64,000 nt of DNA from Lathyrus oleraceus (lineage: Eukaryota; Streptophyta; Magnoliopsida; Fabales; Fabaceae). Position numbers and translations under genes: made by a program. The notes under the pieces were generated by a model. It was given only the letters and a program-made list of their open reading frames with translations, had not been told where the DNA came from and did not search any database. Positions within the stretch are counted from its first letter, which is position 1; the number at the start of each line of letters is the position of its first letter. Of the stretch, positions 11,697 to 24,309 are shown piece by piece. Where the stretch lies: NCBI RefSeq assembly GCF_024323335.1, contig NC_066583.1, positions 277,533,416 through 277,597,415 of the forward strand, given 5' to 3'.

Positions 11697-14600
11697 TGTA
11701 GCGGTGTATTCGTCGCTATATGATCTATTGGTTAAATCATAAGCAAAGTATACAATAAACATAGAGTCGCCACCGCACTTTTATTTATCCTAAGGACTGG
11801 CTAAAAAGCGAACAAAAGCCTAAGAAGTTTTGCTCGTAGAAAACTAATTAAAAGATCAGAGATCGGGGTAAGGGGTAAATTACGCAAAGGGAAGGTGTTA
11901 GGCACCCAATGCGTCCTAGGTACTCCTAGGGAGCCCTTTTCACACTTGTTGTTTGAAATTATTATTTGTTATGACATAAGTAATGTGCAAACATGATTGG
12001 GATGATGAGAAAAGGATGTACAAGTTAATTATTTTTGTGTTTGGATGGATAACCATTGCCTACGTACCTTTACAGGATCAAAACCTCGTAGTTCGGCTAA
12101 AAACTTCCAAAAGTTAGTGGATTCAATTTTAAAACACAAGCTTAAAGGTCTTACGTTACCCACGGGAGAAAACTCAACCTTAAGAAACAACAAGTCCACC
12201 ATGTGAGAAAAGCTTCAACTTGCTAGAGAGGGGTTAACCCTATAATAAGCAAGGAAGACTTACAATTCAATCAACTAAGGACAAATAGGTGAGATTAATA
12301 TCAACCAACTAGGGTAAATCAAACCTATAGCTAATGTATGAAAACTTAACAAACATGGACAAAGCCACAAAATCATTTGAATAGGTGAAGTTAATTGATT
12401 TGGATTATCTACAAAGGGTCAAAGTATGATTAAAGTCAATTCAAAATGAAGTATTTACAAAAATGAAGTTTGGAAAATCATGGACTTAAGGTCCAAGTTT
12501 CTAATTTGGAAAGAGGTGAGAATGTTTGCACAACACTTATTTCAAGTTTTTAAAAGTATGTGTGAAAAGGTAGGACACAATGGGATGAATGGATAATGGT
12601 GGAATGTAAAACTTCTTAGAAGGGTCCACCTCTTGAAATCATATATAAGATGATTCAAGTGGGTCCTTAGGAATAGGCTACAAATGAGCAATAATCTGAA
12701 CATGGTAACAGATGAAAGTAAATAAAAGCGGATACTGGATGCCACTCAATGGTCTTATACCTGTCTCCTAAAACAAGTAAGGATATCAGAAGCCACTCTA
12801 TGGACTTACACTAATCTCCATCAGAATAAAACAAAAAAAACAAAACAGGGAAATCAACTGCCAATCTATCTGGACTTATGTCAACTTCCACAGTATGATC
12901 CTAGGACTACAAATGCCACATCACAGGGACTTACAATGAATCCTCACATACAACAACAATGCTCAAATAAAGAGCAAAGAAGATATGAGTGACCAATGAG
13001 GTCTTACACTCTATCTCTTCCATGTCATAGGAACAAAAGCCAATCAGTATGGACTTATAATTGTCCTCAATGGGAAAGCATCAATGTCACAAGGACAATT
13101 GAAATGATCATGCACTAATGGCAAACAAAGATAATAAATGCACAATGGCAAACTCAAGTAATCATGTATAAATGAACCAAGTAATCAATCACATAAATTC
13201 AAGTAGCACACACTATAACCATTCAATGAGGCTCAAGCAAAAGGGTGAGGCATTAAAGCCAACTGGAATAGGGTTAAAGTTGCTCTTAACCTTGCCATTG
13301 AGGGGCTAAGGTGAAGCAGATGAAAGGATATGAGGGGTGTGCCTCATTGCTTCTATCTCAGGTCCGAGAGAGCATGTAAATATAAGAATGTGGGGGAGTT
13401 CAGAAAAATGGAACTCTTTCCCCAATTGAAGACTCTATAGATCTTGGGTTTGGATCTCAATGCTACAACCATGTAATGGGAGCAAGGAGAAGACTCACAG
13501 AATAGTGGGAGATAGGTTACATATCTCTTATATCCACCAATTGCCTCAAATGAGGACTTTTCCTGCTTGGGACAAACATAAACAATCACAAACATTGCCT
13601 CTTAAGGAGGACTTCAGACAGTTTGCCCGGCCAAATAACAGGCCGGGTCTCCAGACTACATGAAGAATAGGGAGTCTACCTCAATGCAAATTGCTATTTA
13701 AGCAAAGCAATGCAAGTTCTTAAGAGAACTGAGCGACTAAGGGTACCTGAAATCAGTCAAATATAATCAGCATCCCAACATAAACAAAGCAACAACAATA
13801 AGAATCAATCAACAATCAAACAATGATGTGCATAGCACCAAGTCCATGTGAACCAAGCACCCTACAACACAAACAAATTAGTATACAATGATCAAAGTAA
13901 ACAACTCAATTATGAATCAACCTCCTTAAGGCATTAGCTTTTTAACCTTGTTATGGCAGTGATAATTCGCGTGCTCTTTGCGCCTCTCGACCAAAAACAG
14001 ATGGACTAGAAGCTGCAAGAAATTGGATACGATGCTCAGGTTCGATGGAGGTTGCTTCTACCGCACCAAATCGCGATTCGCCATTAATGGAGCAAGCTTG
14101 GACAGTTGGAATCGTGAGCGCTTCTTGATCCAATACCTGAAAACAGAGCTTCAAAAACACCTACAAATGATGAATTCACCAAGAACCAGCACAAAGATTA
14201 GCGAGAATTGATGAATTGATGCAAAAAGTTTGTTATGGAAATTGGAGCAAAATGAGAGAAAATGAGAGAATTTGAGAGTTTTTGCTTTTGGATCTGTGAA
14301 TTGTGATTAGTGTTCTCAGTTTCTGTTACAATTAGGCTTATATATGATGCTCTTAATCCAACTCATAATCAAGATTAGCAAAAAAAAGGTGATTAGCAAA
14401 ATGAGCTTATGTGTATAGTTTGGCCTTTTTGCCCTTGGATGGTTTTGATCAATGGAACAGTGATTTATCACCTCAAGCAAACCATAAATATCATTTGGAA
14501 GTCATTGGAATTGATCCCATGTCCATTGAATGTATATTTCTCAATTTCACTATGTGATGGCTTATGTGCTCGTTTTCAAGTCCATTTCAAAAACTAATTT

Positions 14601-15633
14601 CCAAACCATGAAGCCTTAGCATGTTATGAATATTCCAACAAGTTTCAAATGCCATTTATGAAGTGTTGCAAAAATCCCCACTCAAAAATTCCAATTATTT
14701 CACAAGTTGGACAATTTTGCCCCTGGTTCATTTAACTGTCCAGTTGAAATTTGACTTTTTGCATTGACCATTTTTGAAGAAATCCAATTATGCACCATGA
14801 AAGTACATGTCAAATGGAGTTTGTGCATATAAAGAACATCCAATTTGGACACTCCATATGGAAGTTATGCCCTCCTGATTATGGGTCATTTTTGAAATTC
14901 ACTGGACCACAACTTGTCAACCATCCATGGGATTTTCAAGTTCTTGGACTTTTTGGAAAGGTGAGGACAAGATCTTCAACTTTCATGTTGGACAAATTTT
15001 GATTTGAAGCTTGTATCATGAAGTAAATTTGAGGAGCAAAACTTTCCATTTTTGGCAGGTGAGAATTACAGGTCATTTCCATTTTGGGGAACTTTTTGTC
15101 TGACTTCAATTCCTTCAACCTTGATCTTTGAAATGCCAAATGAAGCTTATATGGACATGAATGAGACCTTTCCAACCATCTCACACCCTCCAATCCCTGA
15201 TTAAACGCACAGTTGACCACAGTTGACTTTTGTGGACTGGGCCAAGTTCTGATGAATTCCAAGCCTCTTTCAATTGAGATCTTGATTCCAAATGGCATCA
15301 CAAGTTATATGAACTCTTGATGAATGATCATGGTGTCCAAATTCTTCAAGAATGGCCACCATCTATTGCTCAAGGCCTGATTTGACTGTTTTGGCCTAGT
15401 TAACTTCATCTGCAAGCAACAAGGTTAAATGACAATATTTTTGTACTTTTTGGTTAGTAAACATATGAAAAGCAATGATATACAAGTGCAATACATGCTT
15501 GGTGATCAAGAATCACACTCACAAGGTAACCCACCCATTAGGAGGGCAGCTAGGGTATGCAATGATCCTTGAGGCCATGATATGATATGATATGGGCCAT
15601 GAGGGATCTTAGGGCCAAAATTGGGGTCTTACA
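11697..15633 (-). repeat. 5' LTR of the young Ogre derivative
   Basis: 3937 bp, collinear with 56-3992. Differences seen by eye fall at positions equivalent to about 398, 661, 1406, 1767, 2067, 2310, 2932, 3165, 3450, 3502, 3515, 3581, 3597 and 3982. This copy lies next to the PBS, so it is the 5' LTR on the minus strand and would carry the promoter. I could not assign a TATA box or transcription start with confidence. Confidence 0.95.
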
Positions 15634-15638
15634 CATAC
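15634..15638. repeat. Target site duplication, right copy (CATAC)
   Basis: Matches 51-55 exactly and directly follows the LTR end TTACA. Confidence 0.93.
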
Positions 15639-17035
15639 CAAATGAAAATGGACGTGTGAATTGAATGGCATTTGCTTGTGTAAGAAGATTTCATGTGAAA
15701 TGCATAAATAGTCACAAATATTCCCCTCTTCGAAAGTCCCATATGGAAAATCCAAACATAGGCATGTGGGTAATGGTTGGAAAGGTCTTGACATGAGGAA
15801 CAAAATCTATGTTGGACAAAAATCCAATTGGAGTTTGGAAAATTGAGAAAACTGGCCATGAAGTTTGATGTACAAAACATGTCTTTGAAAAATTTGCCAA
15901 AAGTGACCAACTTCAAGCCCTTCTGTTTCAATGATGAAAGCTTCAAATGGAAAAACCTCCAACAACAAAGTTGTAGATATTTTCAAGATGATCAATTTTG
16001 ACTTAAATTTTTAATCATTTTGATTTTTGATGAGAAAGTTATGGGCACTTGAAGTTGGACTTTTTCAAGATTCAATGGCTTTGGTCCAAAGTGACCTATA
16101 ATGTTCTGTATTATCACATGTGTTTATTTTAGGATTATGAAATTTTGTCCAACATAACATTTGAATTAGACATCTTAATATTTCCAATGCAATTGGTCTC
16201 ACCTCAAAATCATAAAAAATGAGTGAGTTAGGTCCTTGGGAAGTTGACCTAAAATTAGGGTTTCGGTCAAAATGACCTATAATGTTTTGAAATGAATGAT
16301 GACCTTCAAAGTTTCAAATGAAATTTAGATGAAAATTAAAGTTGTTAATATGGTTATTAAGAACATTGTCTCTTGGGGTCATCTTCATTTGACAAACACA
16401 TAAAAAGTTAGGTCTCAGTGGATTTCAATTTAGTCAGATGACTTGACTGGTCAACTTCTCAAGTCCAAACTTCAAATCTTGATGAATGAATGATTGAGGA
16501 CACTCACATAGGCTCATATATGCATAAAATAATAAATTAAAGAACTTCCCTTGATTGAATTTGATCATAGGTTAAGGTTGCTTCATGAGCAAGGCACAAT
16601 CAATGCACAGATGAATTAGGGTTTCCTTGGGAAACAATCCTCAAGCCCTTTGGTTTATATGGATCAAATTGGAAAATTGAGATACTTGGGAGACATATAT
16701 GATGATTTAGAGCTTTGGGAACCATTTTCATGTTTGCTTTCATCTTCAACCAGCCACTTCAATGGGCATAAGGGCCTCCTAGGAGCCTTGGATCACATGA
16801 TTGCTTAAGCTTCAAAACAAAACAAGTTAGTGACATATTTTTGTGCTTTTGGTTAGTGAAAAAAATAATAAAATCAATAATATACAATTCAAGCATGCTT
16901 GGTGGTCTCAAACTAACTCACACAAGTCCCAACCCAAGGGTTAAGAAGCCAAGATGCTATGATCCTTGAGGCAAAATGCAATGAGCAATGATATGATGAC
17001 ATGAGGGATCTTAGGGTCAAAATTAGGGTCTTACA
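15639..17035 (-). repeat. Right part of the interrupted Ogre-type LTR
   Basis: Ends ATGAGGGATCTTAGGGTCAAAATTAGGGTCTTACA, in two pieces each under 20 bases of the family terminus, which reads TGTAAGACCC on the minus strand. The interior repeats the GTTGACCTAAAATTAGGGTTT and GACCTATAATG phrases found in the solo LTR at 26646-31339. The sequence immediately after (17036) is the tail of another LTR in the opposite direction, so this LTR itself sits inside an older LTR. No polypurine tract or internal region follows, so it may be a solo LTR or the end of an element whose body lies left of the window. Confidence 0.75.
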
Positions 17036-17214
17036 CCAACCCCCTTACCTGTAATCTCTGACATTTTATTATTTTTGATTTGAAAACTTCTTATCTTTAG
17101 GTTTTGTTCGTACTTTCCCCTTTTCCTTTGGAAACAATAAAAGTGCGGTGACGACTCTGGTTTTATTGACGTTAAGTTTACCCATAGATTAATGGTCATG
17201 AATTTACCGCTATA
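17036..17214 (+). repeat. Tail of the 5' LTR of a plus-strand Ogre element
   Basis: Aligns with the last ~180 bp of the LTR at 18511-23256: CCCCCTTACCTGTAAT, TCTGACATTTTATTA, GGTTTTGTTCGTACTTT, GCGGTGACGACTCTG and a terminal ACCGCTATA (ACCGCTACA in the other copy). The LTR head is displaced to the left of the window by the nested insertions. No primer-binding site follows. Confidence 0.78.
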
Positions 17215-18510
17215 CTACCCAGTAAAAAGGTAGTTGTAATTCCTATTATTTCCCTAGAGAGTCTATCCTTGATATGTTCACTTTAACCGGTGATGTATTT
17301 TCTTTTCTCTTTGGTATTCTACCCAGTAAAAAGGTAGTTGTAATTCCTATTTGCAGCATTATGTCCAGTAATGACAAATATAAATCTTATTCTCCCCTTT
17401 GAGTCTATCCTTGATATGTTCAGCTAAACTGGTGAGGGATGCTCTCTCTTTGGTCTTCTACCCAGTAACCGGTAGTTGTAATCCCTTATTTCCCAGCAAA
17501 GTTTATCCTTGATATGTTCATCCTAACCGATGACGGATATTCTTTCTCTGAGTTTATCATTGATATGTTCATCTCAACCAATGATGGATACTCTCTTTTC
17601 AGGCTTCTACCTAGTAACTGATAGTTGTGAATCCTATTTCTGTTGGTGGTATATCCTTGATATGTTCATCTTTATCGGTGATGAATATTTTTACTCTTTC
17701 CCCGGATGGTCTATCCTTGATATGTTCATCCTAGCTGATGGCGGGTATTCTTCCATTTTTTTATCCTTGATATGTTTACTCTAACCAGTTACAGATACTC
17801 TCTCTTTGGTCTTCTGCCCAGTAAAACGGTAGTTATAATTCCTATTTTTGATTCCCTCTTCCCTAGTAGGTTATTCTTACCCAGTAACCGGTAATGAATA
17901 TTCCTCATTTTTCTCAGCCAGCCATCCTTGATATGTTTACCCTGACCGGTAAGGATGTCCCTCTGTCTGAGTGTATTATCTTCCTACCTAGTAACCGGTG
18001 GTAGATAATGTGTCTCTTTTACTCATATGCTGAAGTTTTTCTTCCCTAGTTGAGTTTGGGTTCATATTTCTTTGTGAAACCGAATTTCCTTTGGTGTGAG
18101 CATTTCAGCTTCGTTTTGATCCATTCTCGTCCACTACAGGTAGCTTTATTCCCAGTCCGAGTCTTTCCATTAATTTATTTTCATAGAAATCCCCTTGTGT
18201 CTTCAGTAGGTTTTTTAGTCGTAGCGTGGCCTACGCATAGGTTTTTATCCCTAGAGTCTCTGTCTCCTCAGTGAGTTTCTCTTATGGAATAAGTTGTACT
18301 CCTGTGGACTTCTAGTCTCTCCGGATTCTTTTCCTTTGTGGCAATATATTCTCCACGAATATTATTTTAACAATCATTCATATGCATAATAAGGTCTCTT
18401 AGGGACCAAAATTTGTTTCTTGATGTTTTTATTTAAGTTCATTCTATTGAGTTGATACGAAGATTTTAACCTTCACATCCTTAGCAAGAATGTTCATAAA
18501 TAGAGGCAGT
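17215..18510 (+). other. 3' UTR remnant of the plus-strand Ogre, with hairpin and TATCCTTGATATGTTCA repeats
   Basis: About 1.3 kb between the 5' LTR tail and the 3' LTR, lacking all coding sequence. About eight copies of TATCCTTGATATGTTCA (some with one or two changes) alternate with hairpins of the CTACC...GGTAG type at 17215-17233, 17319-17337, 17458-17475 and 17984-18004, plus TTACC/GGTAA at 17877-17894. Near-copies are at 17586 and 17812. The stretch ends with ATAAATAGAGGCAGT at 18496-18510, a polypurine tract flush against the 3' LTR. The complement of the same hairpin repeat occurs in the young Ogre derivative. Confidence 0.82.
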
Positions 18511-21500
18511 TGTAAGACCCTAATTTTTACCCTAATATCCCTCATGCCATCTCATCATTTTACATTGGCTTTGGGATCACACCTTGGTATCCTCCTCACC
18601 CCTCATTCATTGGGTTTTCATTAGGAGATATCACCAAGCACATTTGATTGTATCATACTTTTTTTGTTTTGTTTACTAACCAAAATACCAAAAATATGTC
18701 TAGTGTAGTTTCATTTCTTTTGTAGGTAGTGTATGTGTCCACCTGTGCCTCATCAAGCTCACATATAGGGTTTGAGACCCTCAATGCAAAGGGATCAATC
18801 AAGAAAAGTATCACACTGGTTCTAAGCATTATATATGGATCCTCATGTACTTTATTTATCAATTTCATCAAGAATTCATCAAGAGTTTGAAGCTTATTTA
18901 CCTTGGAAGCCCTAATTCATCTAGATATCTTGCGTGACTTACTCAGCAAGTTTCTTCAACATTTGGTAAAATATTTCAAAGTATACTTCATGATACATCA
19001 TCTTATGCATATATGATTCTCCATGAGCCTCAAAGAGCAAAAGAACTTCAAATTTCCAAGTTGGTTCAAGGAGGTTGACCAGAGAAAGTCAACTAGTCAA
19101 AACTAGGGTTCCATATACCCTATCTCCCACAATTTTTGTCATATGAAAATGATTCTAAGAGAAACTTAACTCCTTATTACATTCCAAACAACATTCATGT
19201 TGACATAAAGAGCTAATTTTTCTTGGAAAGTCGATTTTTATGGTGAAAGATTATAAGTCATTTTGTGTGTGCCCTAGTTAGGAGGTCAACTTCCAAAGAC
19301 CATAATCTGCTCAATTTTCATGATATAAAGACCATCCAAGTTTCATGATCAAATTCAAGATGTCTTATCCAACTTTTATTCTTTGATAAATGTCAAATTC
19401 AACTTGCAAGGGCATGTTCCAAGAGGAAACATTATAGGTCATTTTGGGCCATCATCATTGAACAAGCATTTTTCCTCAACTTCTAAAATCCATAACTCCC
19501 TCATGTATGATTCAATTCGTATCAAATTTGTGACCAAATTAAATAGGAATGAAATAGATACAACTTTTAGGAAGGAATCATTTCCATTTGAAGCTCATAG
19601 CAAAAGTTATTCAAGGTGGAAAAAATGGTCATTTGACTTTTAACTTAGAAAATTTTCAATTATGTTTGATTTATCCAACTTCCACCTCAAAATTAATCAT
19701 GATACAAGATCCAAATGGAAAATTATTCAACAACAAAGTTGTCCCCTTTCATGTTAACTTTCCAAAAAGTCTAAGATCATGGCATTTAGAGCATTTTTGA
19801 AGGACTTGCACATGGGTGTAATGCATGGCATCATTTAGTAAGTTCCATGATAATTTTCCATTTCCCTAATGCATGACTTCATTCCATTGTTCCAGGTTGG
19901 TTTACACCTCATATTCCCAATCATTTCATGGGCCTATCGCACGCCCATGCAAGCATGCAACCAAGAGTTGCTAGTTTTGGACAAAATTGGAAAGTGTGTG
20001 GAAAGCAACTTACAAGCCTATAAATACATGCCATGCTGCTCAGAATGAAGGACCTTTGGCCCAAGCTTCGACCTGCAAACACCCACACCCTCCATTGATA
20101 GAACACCTTGAGGATTTCTCTTGAAACTGAGTTTGAATTCCCCTTCTGTTTTGGGGTTGAAACTCCAAGGGTTCAAGCCATTTTTGCTTCCAAATCATCT
20201 CTCACAAGTGGATAGAAGCAAGCCAAGAAAATTTAAAAGCTAGATCGAGCTCGATTGAAGCAAACCGAAGGTAATTTTTCAGATTTTTCTCCTCTTCGAT
20301 TCTCCCTCATTTCTCCACCATTTTGATTGATTTTTCGTTGACTGAAGACCTACCAATGTAGGCAACAAGATTGAGTTCCTTTCAGGTCAAATTGAAGCAA
20401 CTCAAATCATACTCCTCAAATTTAAAATCCATGCATCTTTCAATATACTTGGAATTGGAAGAAATTGGGGTCAGATTCGGTTCCTGGTGATTTTCTCTTT
20501 AATTTAGTGTACTCAATTTTCATTTTCATGGAGGTTGGTGGTGGACCAGTCCGGTGAGGTCCACCGGAGAAAAAGACTGGAGTTAGGGCTCCGGTGGTGT
20601 GTTGGCACCCTTCCAGCTATCTGATCATGTTGAAATATTTTAACCATGGCCCTTGGTTCTAATTACCATGTGTGTGGCGCATTGACTTGGTTCCACCATG
20701 TTCCCTATGCGTGTGGTCATTAGATCTGCCACCTCAATTAATGAGGGAGATCTGATGGTCCTTGTTTTTTTGTATTTTTATTTTAATTTCTGATTTTTCT
20801 TTTAATCCCCTTATTTTATTTTATTCATATGAATTTCATTTTTAATCCAAAAAATATGGGTCTTTCACCAAAAATATTTAAATATTTTCCCCTTCCATAT
20901 TTTGAATTAAAATCATTTTTTGGATTAATCTTGATATTTTTTGGAAATTAAATGATTTTTGGATTTTTTTAACATTTTAAAATACTTCTGACTTTCCAAA
21001 AAATATGGAATTTTTTGTCTAAGGTCCTTTGACCTTGTTTGACCTAGGATAAATCCCTTTTCCATTTATTTGGTGATTTGAAGGGATTTGAGATTTTGTC
21101 CATTTAAAAATGCATTTAAATTCATTTTAAAATTGATTTTTAATTGTTTAATTGTTTAAAAATATTATTGAGCCATTTAATTGACCTTGTGATGTTTGAC
21201 TTTCTGTTTGGCCTTGGTCATGGTTAATTTTACTTTTATTTGACCAATACTAATGGATTTAGGGGGTTGATGAAATATACATTTCATCCCTCAAGATGAA
21301 TGGATAGTATTTATCATATGAATTTCCTCCTGTGATCAATTTAGGTTTCTATTTCCCCTCCCCTCTTCATCTTCATCCATATTCTTTCCTAATCCATCAT
21401 TAACCAATGATTTCTCTAATGTCCAAATGCTAGTTAATTCATCAAGGACCTTATGTTAGATGAATCAACATGAGTTGGATTAAGATAGGTTCATCCCATC

Positions 21501-23256
21501 TTTATTTTTGTGTGTGGTATATTTTAGGAGATTGATTCTTTGTACCAAGTCTCTAACATGAATTAACACCAACATTTTTATTTCCCGACCTCAGATAGTT
21601 GTGACTTCTACATAAGTTCAATTACGGTTGCTTAACATAGAGCTAAATTTGTCCCGCAAGGCATAACACTCTAGTAGGTGAGATTGTAAGTCTCCCATTC
21701 TTCATGGTATTGTGTGAATACTTGACATTTTTCCATTCATGAGAGCTAGTGGCATACTTGTTGATTTATCCAAGTTGGAGCCCTTCTCATGGATGATGTC
21801 TTGGTTCTAGTCTTCATACTTGTGAATGGATGGTTGAGTGTTCTCTAAAGAATGATTTAAACAATTAAACTCTTCACTAATATTTAACTAACCTCTTATT
21901 AACATTGTTGTATTTTCAAGTCATTTACTTAATGCAAATTAAATTCCAGTACCTTTACCATTCATTGTCATTTACATTTCATGCAACTTGTTTATGTTTC
22001 AGTCATTTTCACTTTGCTCACTTGAGCCATATCTTGCGATTGTATATATTGTGTGCTTTTGATTTTGTTTACGGTCTTAAGACCTTAAAATACTTAATAA
22101 CAACAAAAAAAACTCTAAAAGTAGGCAACATTCCCTATGCTTTAAGGACTTAGCCAATGCCAACATACTGAGACTGAGTTATTCTTGACTGAGCCTTTCA
22201 TCTGATGCAAACCCTGAGTTCTCTTGGTTCATCTGTCACTTTGTCTATGTGCTTGATTGTTATAATGTTAGTGTTGTTGAGGTTTAATGACTGTTTCTGT
22301 GAGTTTGCCAAGGAAATATTTCATCTGATACATTTGAAAACAATGAAGAATGCTTTCTATTGGAATGCTTGCTTAAATATTATGGATATCTTTATTTGAT
22401 GCCTTGGTCTTTATATGGTTTACTTGGATATTACTTATGTTTGTTGCTTGCTCAAAAGTCCAAAGGAAAATGGTTTTCTATCTAACATTCTTGTCTTGTG
22501 GATTGCATCCTATTGGTCAGATCTTTTCAACTCTTAACTTTTAATTTTTGTCTAGGGTAGCCTCTTCATCTCCTCCCACTTATTTAATTTCAAAATCTCT
22601 CCCTCTTTTCAAAACCTTCTTTATTTATGTTTTCAACTTAGACATGTTTTAATGATTAGAAACTTTGTCCTTATGCCATTGAATTTTCAAACATTTTCTT
22701 AAACCAAACTTGTAAATGAACTTAATTATACTGACTTTAATTTCAAAATACAAAAATAATTAAAAAAACCCATTCAAATCTTTGGCCATCTTTGTGCATT
22801 TCTCTGCTAAGCATTTGTTAAAATCAATTCACAAACCTCTTTGAAATTTTTACCATGAACTACGGAGTTTTGATCCCTCATTTTTATGTTGGTACGCAGG
22901 CATAAGACCGAAGGTCTTGTCAAACACAAAAATATAATTAATGAATTTTTATCTCATCTTCCTATTCTATTTTTTTTCTCAAACACCTTTTCAACCAAAA
23001 CACTTGCACACAAAAAAAGGGCTCCCTATGAGTACCTAGGACACTTTGGGTGTTAACACCTTCCCTCTATGTAACCACCCCCCTTACCTGTAATATCTGA
23101 CATTTTATTAGTTTTGATTTGAAAACTTCTTATATTTGGGTTTTGTTCGTACTTTTCCTTTTTCCTTTGGAAACAAATAAGGCGCGGTGGCGACTCTGAT
23201 TTTTCAATTGACGTCAAGTTTATCCACAGCTTGATGGTCATGAGTGCACCGCTACA
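18511..23256 (+). repeat. 3' LTR of the plus-strand Ogre element
   Basis: 4746 bp from TGTAAGACCCTAATTTTT to GTGCACCGCTACA. It is preceded by a polypurine tract. Its first 170 bases align readily with the reverse complement of 26646-31339, with scattered differences. The four-base starts and ends (TGTA...TACA) are intact. The right-hand flank begins CTAGG, the expected position of a TSD whose partner lies outside the window. ORFs inside are short and without recognisable domains. Confidence 0.9.
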
Positions 23257-24300
23257 CTAGGGTTTATGAGTCACCTTACCCATCAGGTGGAAACGTGGGG
23301 AGTGACTCAGCGCTTTAGAGACCGGTTTTTAGGAGACCCTCCAACACCTTTCTACGGATGTTACTAGTATCCTGGGATGGATACTCTGATCCAGCTTGAA
23401 GGACCAGTCCAACACCACCCCCATCACCAGTCTCCTTTCTCTCAGCCCACCCCTCAGTGGCACTAGAGTCCCTTTAGATGTCTAGAGCAGAGAGGCCATC
23501 CAGAACAGATGTCCAATTCTTTAGCCTTTTTGCATCATGGCGACCTGAATGCCATGATCAACTATAACACTCAGATGATGGACAAAGATGGGGCACTAAG
23601 GAGGATTAGTTTTATTTTTGTTTTGTTGATTTGATGTACTTTCATTTTTGGTTATTTTTATGTTCTGCCCAAAACTCCGAGTTTTATAATATTACTGTTA
23701 TTTTTAGTTAATTCATTTTTATGTTTATGTTATTTAAGTGATGATGATTAGCATGAGTGGCTGACTATGAGCACCCATACAGAGATTTGTATGCCATACT
23801 CATGACAATACCAATCAATCATAATATCTCTGAACCGATTTGATGTGGTTTTCTGGAGGTTTTACTAGAAGGGGTGCAGGATCATGTTGAAAGCGTGTAA
23901 AGTTGCATCACACGAGAAACATTGTAGACATTGTTAGCAGTGTCCTACATGGTGAGAACAAAAAAAGCCAAAAACAATTTTCATCATATGAAAGAGCATT
24001 CATGTATGTTGTTATCATCTAGAACTTTTGTTTGCTCTTTTCTGATATCCTGTGCATGTTACACACACGAGGCACATTGTTTATTTAAAGCCTTGAAGCT
24101 TTCTAGTCATCCCTTATATTAATCTATCCTTCATTAACCCATTTTGAGCCTATATTCCCATTATTTGGTATTATTTCACCACATTGTGAGCCCATGCCTA
24201 AACACTTCCCTACCTTGTTCAGAGTGTTGTCTTTTGTTTTTGAATATGTGTTTCATTATAAGTTTGGGGTTGTTGTTTGAATAACAATCTTTAAGTTTGG
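23257..24300 (+). mobile_element. Probable Athila-like element remnant (3' coding tail and 3' UTR)
   Basis: Translating the plus strand of roughly 23280-23620 gives a degraded frame with a Gln/Pro/His-rich stretch and ...NSLAFLHHGDLNAMINY..., interrupted by stops. This resembles the tail of the extra ORF of Athila-type gypsy elements. Downstream, AAGTTTGGGGTTGTTGTTTG and TTTAAGTTTGGGGTAGC (about 24255-24310) look like the purine-rich 3' end of such elements. No LTR pair was delimited, so the family call is tentative. Confidence 0.4.
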
Positions 24301-24309
24301 GGTAGCTGT

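Larger units (their letters stand above)
56..15633 (-). mobile_element. Ogre-derived Ty3/gypsy LTR retrotransposon, coding-depleted, young
   Basis: A complete insertion of 15,578 bp with two 3937-bp LTRs, TSD CATAC, a PBS next to the right-hand LTR and a polypurine tract next to the left-hand LTR, so it reads on the minus strand. Only scraps of coding sequence survive between the LTRs: a gag N-terminus (about 10411-10325), a pre-RT spacer (10350-10111 and 9745-9664) and the integrase C-terminus (9523-9185). No protease, reverse transcriptase or RNase H motif is present. A long 3' untranslated region (9184-3993) fills the rest. By eye the LTRs differ at about 14 sites with no length difference, so the copy is recent. 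It must have used enzymes supplied by other Ogre elements. Ogre elements are known from pea and vetches; lineage assignment rests on LTR ends, PBS and the integrase tail. Confidence 0.92.
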
